NCBI GenBank assembly: GCA_002367105.1
Contig: DFCS01000044.1
Location: 312,126-376,125, forward strand
Length of the DNA stretch: 64,000 nucleotides
Source of the DNA: Hungatella sp. UBA3048
Lineage (GTDB): Bacteria > Bacillota > Clostridia > Lachnospirales > Lachnospiraceae
Direction of reading: 5' to 3'
Positions 61,369-64,000 of the stretch are shown here, in pieces. Both the position numbers and the translations under genes were made by a program. Below the pieces are notes generated by a model that saw only the letters and a list, made by a program, of their open reading frames with translations, had not been told where the DNA came from and searched no databases. Within the stretch, counting starts at the first letter, position 1; the number at the start of each line of letters is the position of its first letter.

Positions 61369-62071
61369 GGGATTCTCCTATAAGCCCCAAAGGCACAAGC
61401 ATTCTATGTTCCTCATCGCCCTTATCGCCGTAAACCTCTTCTCTCTGAATCTGGAAGGCAAACTCAGGGCAGGTCTGACCAAGCCACTGATAATAAGCTT
61501 CCATCACCAGCTCTGGCTTTAAATTATCTGCGCTACCGGCAGATATCTTCATGAAGATCGTCTCTCCATGAACCGAAAGTTCATAGATAAAAGCTTTTAA
61601 GTCTATTTCTCTTTCGCCCTTTTTGGTTTTTTTGGTGATAAGGATATGATCCTGTCCCATAAAATCCGAAAGGCCGTTTAGAAATGCCTCCAAATCATTT
61701 GGCTGCTTTCCTTCCCGGAACGTCAGCGTATAGTCTGCGGCAGCTACAAGAGACATGGCATTTTTCGCCCGTTCATCAAGGATATGGCATTCCATGATCT
61801 GGATTCCTTCTGCCATTACTTCATTTAACCGGCTTACCATGGTCTTGCAATCCTCCATGGAATTCACTTCAATATCCATGTATTCTCCATTGCTGGTAAG
61901 CCCCACTCCTAAAGGTGCTGCAAAAGACATGATCTGATGAGGGCTGAAGCCTTCGCTGTATTTGATATCAATCCCGGCCCTTCTCATTGCCTTCTGAAAA
62001 TAACGCATTACATCCAGGTGGCCTACGAATTTGACCGGGCCTTGCTTGGAAAATTTAATTCTCAGTTTCAT
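61361..62071 (-). CDS. TIGR03936 family radical SAM-linked protein (DUF2344)
   Basis: A 236-residue protein of the DUF2344/TIGR03936 family, always encoded next to a TIGR03960 radical SAM protein. It begins LRIKFSKQGPVKFVGHLDVM and contains YSEGFSPHQIMSFAAPLGVG. The two start and stop regions overlap by 17 bases with the upstream gene and 8 bases with rng. The pair plus RNase G is a conserved clostridial cluster; an RNA modification role is often proposed but unproven. Confidence 0.9.
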   Translation of the reverse strand: MKLRIKFSKQGPVKFVGHLDVMRYFQKAMRRAGIDIKYSEGFSPHQIMSFAAPLGVGLTSNGEYMDIEVNSMEDCKTMVSRLNEVMAEGIQIMECHILDERAKNAMSLVAAADYTLTFREGKQPNDLEAFLNGLSDFMGQDHILITKKTKKGEREIDLKAFIYELSVHGETIFMKISAGSADNLKPELVMEAYYQWLGQTCPEFAFQIQREEVYGDKGDEEHRMLVPLGLIGESLE

Positions 62072-63920
62072 AGCAGACTCCTCCCTTGAAATTCATAGCC
62101 CCACAGCCGGAACATTTCTCCCTGCAGTTGGGGGTGACTTTCGAATTGATGGCATTCTGCCATTCTCTCTTTAAAAATTCTTTTGATACGCCTGCATCAA
62201 TAAAGTCCCAGGGGAACACTTCCTCTAAATCCCTTTCCCTGACCGTATAGAAATCCGCATCAAGGCCGCAGGTTTCAAAAGCCTTCATCCAGATATCATT
62301 TTTAAAATGCTCGGACCAGGAATCATACAAGGCGCCGTTTTTATAAACCTCTTCTATCAGGGAAGAGACTTTTCTGTCACCGCGTGCCAAAACACCTTCC
62401 AGAACCGTCAAGTCAGCTTCATGATAATTGTATTTTAAGCTCTTTTGATTCAGCATCTTCTTAAATTTATCTTTAACGATATAAGCTCTTTCCAAAAATT
62501 CTTCTTTTGTGCACATCCTCGCCCACTGGAACGGGGTAAATGGCTTTGGAACAAAGAAGGAAGAACTTGCTACTACCTGGACCTTTCCGTTTCTCTGATC
62601 CTTTGGAATATCATAGTAGACTTCCGCCACCTTTTCTGACAGTTCTGCAATCCCTTCCATATCCTCTACGGTTTCTGTAGGAAGTCCCAGCATAAAGTAA
62701 AGCTTTACCCGGTTCCAGCCGCCCTGAAAGGCTTCTCCTGCTCCTTTTAAGATGATCTCTTCTGACAGTCCTTTGTTAATTACGTCACGAAGTCTTTGGG
62801 AACCAGCCTCAGGTGCAAAGGTCAGGCTGCTCTTTCTGATATCCTGGACCTTGCTCATAACATCAAGGGAAAAAGCATCAATCCGAAGGGAAGGCAGGGA
62901 AATATTGACTCCCTTATCCTTAAATTCATCAATCAGGAAATTCACAATTCCCTCTAAATGGCTGTAATCACTGGAGCTTAAAGAGCTTAGGGAGATTTCT
63001 TCATGTCCGGTACTCTTTAAAAGCTTGCTGGCGTAGTCTTTTAAATATTCCAGACTGTGTTCCCTTAGTGGGCGGTAAACATTACCGGCCTGACAGAACC
63101 GGCAGCCTCTGATGCAGCCTCTCATTACCTCTAAGACCACCCGGTCCTGAGTTATCTTAATAAAAGGAACCACTGGCTTTTCAATGTAATAAGCCTCATC
63201 CATAGTAACAACCAGCTGCTTCGTTACCTTTTCCTTTGCATGGGGATTGTTGGGCTTCATGCTCTCGATGGTTCCGTCCTCATGATAGGATACATCATAA
63301 AAAGCCGGTACATAGATACCATCAATCTCTGAAGCCATCTCCAGAAATTTCCGGCGGCTTCCACCGTTCTTCTTATTTTCCTTATAACGGTCCATAAGCT
63401 CAAAATAAACGGTTTCTCCTTCGCCGATGTAGAACATGTCAAAGAATTCCGCCAAAGGCTCAGGATTGTAGGCACACGGGCCTCCGCCAATGATAATGGG
63501 ATCTTCTTCTGACCGGTCCTCCCAGTGAAGGGGGATTTGTCCCAAATCAAGAACCTGGAGGATGTTTGTATAACACATTTCATATTGAAGAGTAATTCCA
63601 ATAAAATCAAATTCCTTAATAGGATCCTGTGATTCCAAAGCAAAAAGAGGAATATGCTGCTCCCTCATAATCTGATCTAAATCCGTCCAGGGGGAAAAAA
63701 TGCGCTCACAGTAAATATCCTCTCTACGGTTAAACATATCATATAAAATCTGCATTCCCAAGTGGGACATCCCAATCTCATAAACATCCGGGAAACACAT
63801 GGCAAAGCGGATGTCTATGGCAGACAGGTCTTTTTTTACCATATTTACCTCGCCGCCGATATAGCGGGCCGGTTTTTCAATTCTTAATAAAATCTCATCG
63901 CTTAATGCTAGTTTTCTCAT
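62055..63920 (-). CDS. TIGR03960 family B12-binding-domain radical SAM protein
   Basis: About 621 residues. The N-terminal B12-binding-like region (about 1-190) precedes the radical SAM core with CxxxCxxC in MRGCIRGCRFCQAG (near 275). A C-terminal Cys cluster is NCREKCSGCGAMNFKGGVC, possibly a second Fe-S site. ATG 63920 is preferred because AAAAAGGA directly touches ATG 63926. It heads a three-gene cluster with the TIGR03936 protein and RNase G. Substrate unknown. Confidence 0.9.
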   Translation of the reverse strand: MRKLALSDEILLRIEKPARYIGGEVNMVKKDLSAIDIRFAMCFPDVYEIGMSHLGMQILYDMFNRREDIYCERIFSPWTDLDQIMREQHIPLFALESQDPIKEFDFIGITLQYEMCYTNILQVLDLGQIPLHWEDRSEEDPIIIGGGPCAYNPEPLAEFFDMFYIGEGETVYFELMDRYKENKKNGGSRRKFLEMASEIDGIYVPAFYDVSYHEDGTIESMKPNNPHAKEKVTKQLVVTMDEAYYIEKPVVPFIKITQDRVVLEVMRGCIRGCRFCQAGNVYRPLREHSLEYLKDYASKLLKSTGHEEISLSSLSSSDYSHLEGIVNFLIDEFKDKGVNISLPSLRIDAFSLDVMSKVQDIRKSSLTFAPEAGSQRLRDVINKGLSEEIILKGAGEAFQGGWNRVKLYFMLGLPTETVEDMEGIAELSEKVAEVYYDIPKDQRNGKVQVVASSSFFVPKPFTPFQWARMCTKEEFLERAYIVKDKFKKMLNQKSLKYNYHEADLTVLEGVLARGDRKVSSLIEEVYKNGALYDSWSEHFKNDIWMKAFETCGLDADFYTVRERDLEEVFPWDFIDAGVSKEFLKREWQNAINSKVTPNCREKCSGCGAMNFKGGVCYETEN

Positions 63921-63956
63921 GGTCATTCCTTTTTTATTTGCAGTTTATGCATCTAT

Positions 63957-63985
63957 TTAGTAGATCTCTGTTGTAAAGCTGTCAA
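63957..63985 (-). promoter_or_regulatory. Promoter of the radical SAM / RNase G cluster
   Basis: Minus strand: -35 TTGACA (63980-63985), 17-bp spacer, -10 TACTAA (63957-63962). Confidence 0.6.
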
Positions 63986-64000
63986 TGAAAACCAGCGGTT

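Noticed and set aside
1..64000. tRNA, rRNA, CRISPR array, T-box or prophage module
   Set aside because: I saw no cloverleaf-like genes, regular spacer-repeat arrays, T-box GGTGGNACC core, or phage structural genes. A tRNAscan or CRISPR search would be decisive.

Overview
The window looks like chromosome of a low-GC, anaerobic Firmicute of the Lachnospiraceae, closest in style to the Lacrimispora / Clostridium saccharolyticum group. This is inferred from gene content and gene order, not from a search. Supporting signs are Gram-positive Shine-Dalgarno sites (AGGAGG), SepF and YneA division proteins, an L27 with the Firmicutes N-terminal extension next to its protease Prp, a glmS ribozyme, Bacillus-type LexA boxes, and radical-SAM aminomutase chemistry.

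Layout. 1-6.8 kb, plus strand: an HlyD-like membrane protein, YggS, SepF, AroB, LspA, RluD and a cytidylate-kinase-like protein (division, shikimate, envelope and ribosome housekeeping). 6.9-14.8 kb, plus: a complete yhf-type operon (yhfZ, yhfY, yhfU, yhfT, php, yhfS, yhfX, yhfW) with homologues of all eight genes of the uncharacterised E. coli yhf cluster. A consensus promoter precedes it, and two near-identical 20-bp sites flank the regulator gene. 14.8-17.0 kb, minus: glmS behind a recognisable glmS ribozyme. 17.1-23.1 kb, plus: a ugp-type glycerol-3-phosphate / glycerophosphodiester uptake operon (ATPase, two permeases, binding lipoprotein, UgpQ) ending with a HAD phosphatase. 23.4-29.4 kb: an LCP-family wall-polymer ligase, an AI-2E-type permease, a Mef-like efflux pump with an ArsR repressor gene downstream, and a KamA-family enzyme whose substrate residues point to glutamate 2,3-aminomutase.

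30-45.5 kb is accessory: a 1.9-kDa-residue-scale (about 1913 aa) secreted polysaccharide lyase family 8 protein with a duplicated beta domain and wall-binding repeats, a carbamoylase-type amidohydrolase, a HAD phosphatase, an ABC-F protein behind a complete attenuator-type leader, an AraC regulator, a small secreted protein, a single-Xer-type tyrosine recombinase, and L25/Ctc. 45.5-51.6 kb is gene-poor and decayed: a likely group II intron 3' end, two diverged copies of a roughly 320-bp sequence flanking an Ntn hydrolase, a DUF4274-like protein, an orphan P-loop ATPase, a truncated alpha/beta hydrolase and a GNAT acetyltransferase.

51.6-64 kb returns to core genes: a TetM-like GTPase, the divergent yneA/lexA SOS pair with four LexA-box-like sites, the minus-strand cluster rplU-prp-rpmA-obg-yhbY-nadD-yqeK-rsfS, and a B12-binding radical SAM protein / TIGR03936 protein / RNase G cluster. 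The best candidates for new biology are the yhf operon with its twin operator-like sites, the ABC-F attenuator, the duplicated-domain PL8 enzyme, the Xer-site-like repeat upstream of the recombinase, and the orphan ATPase in the decayed island.
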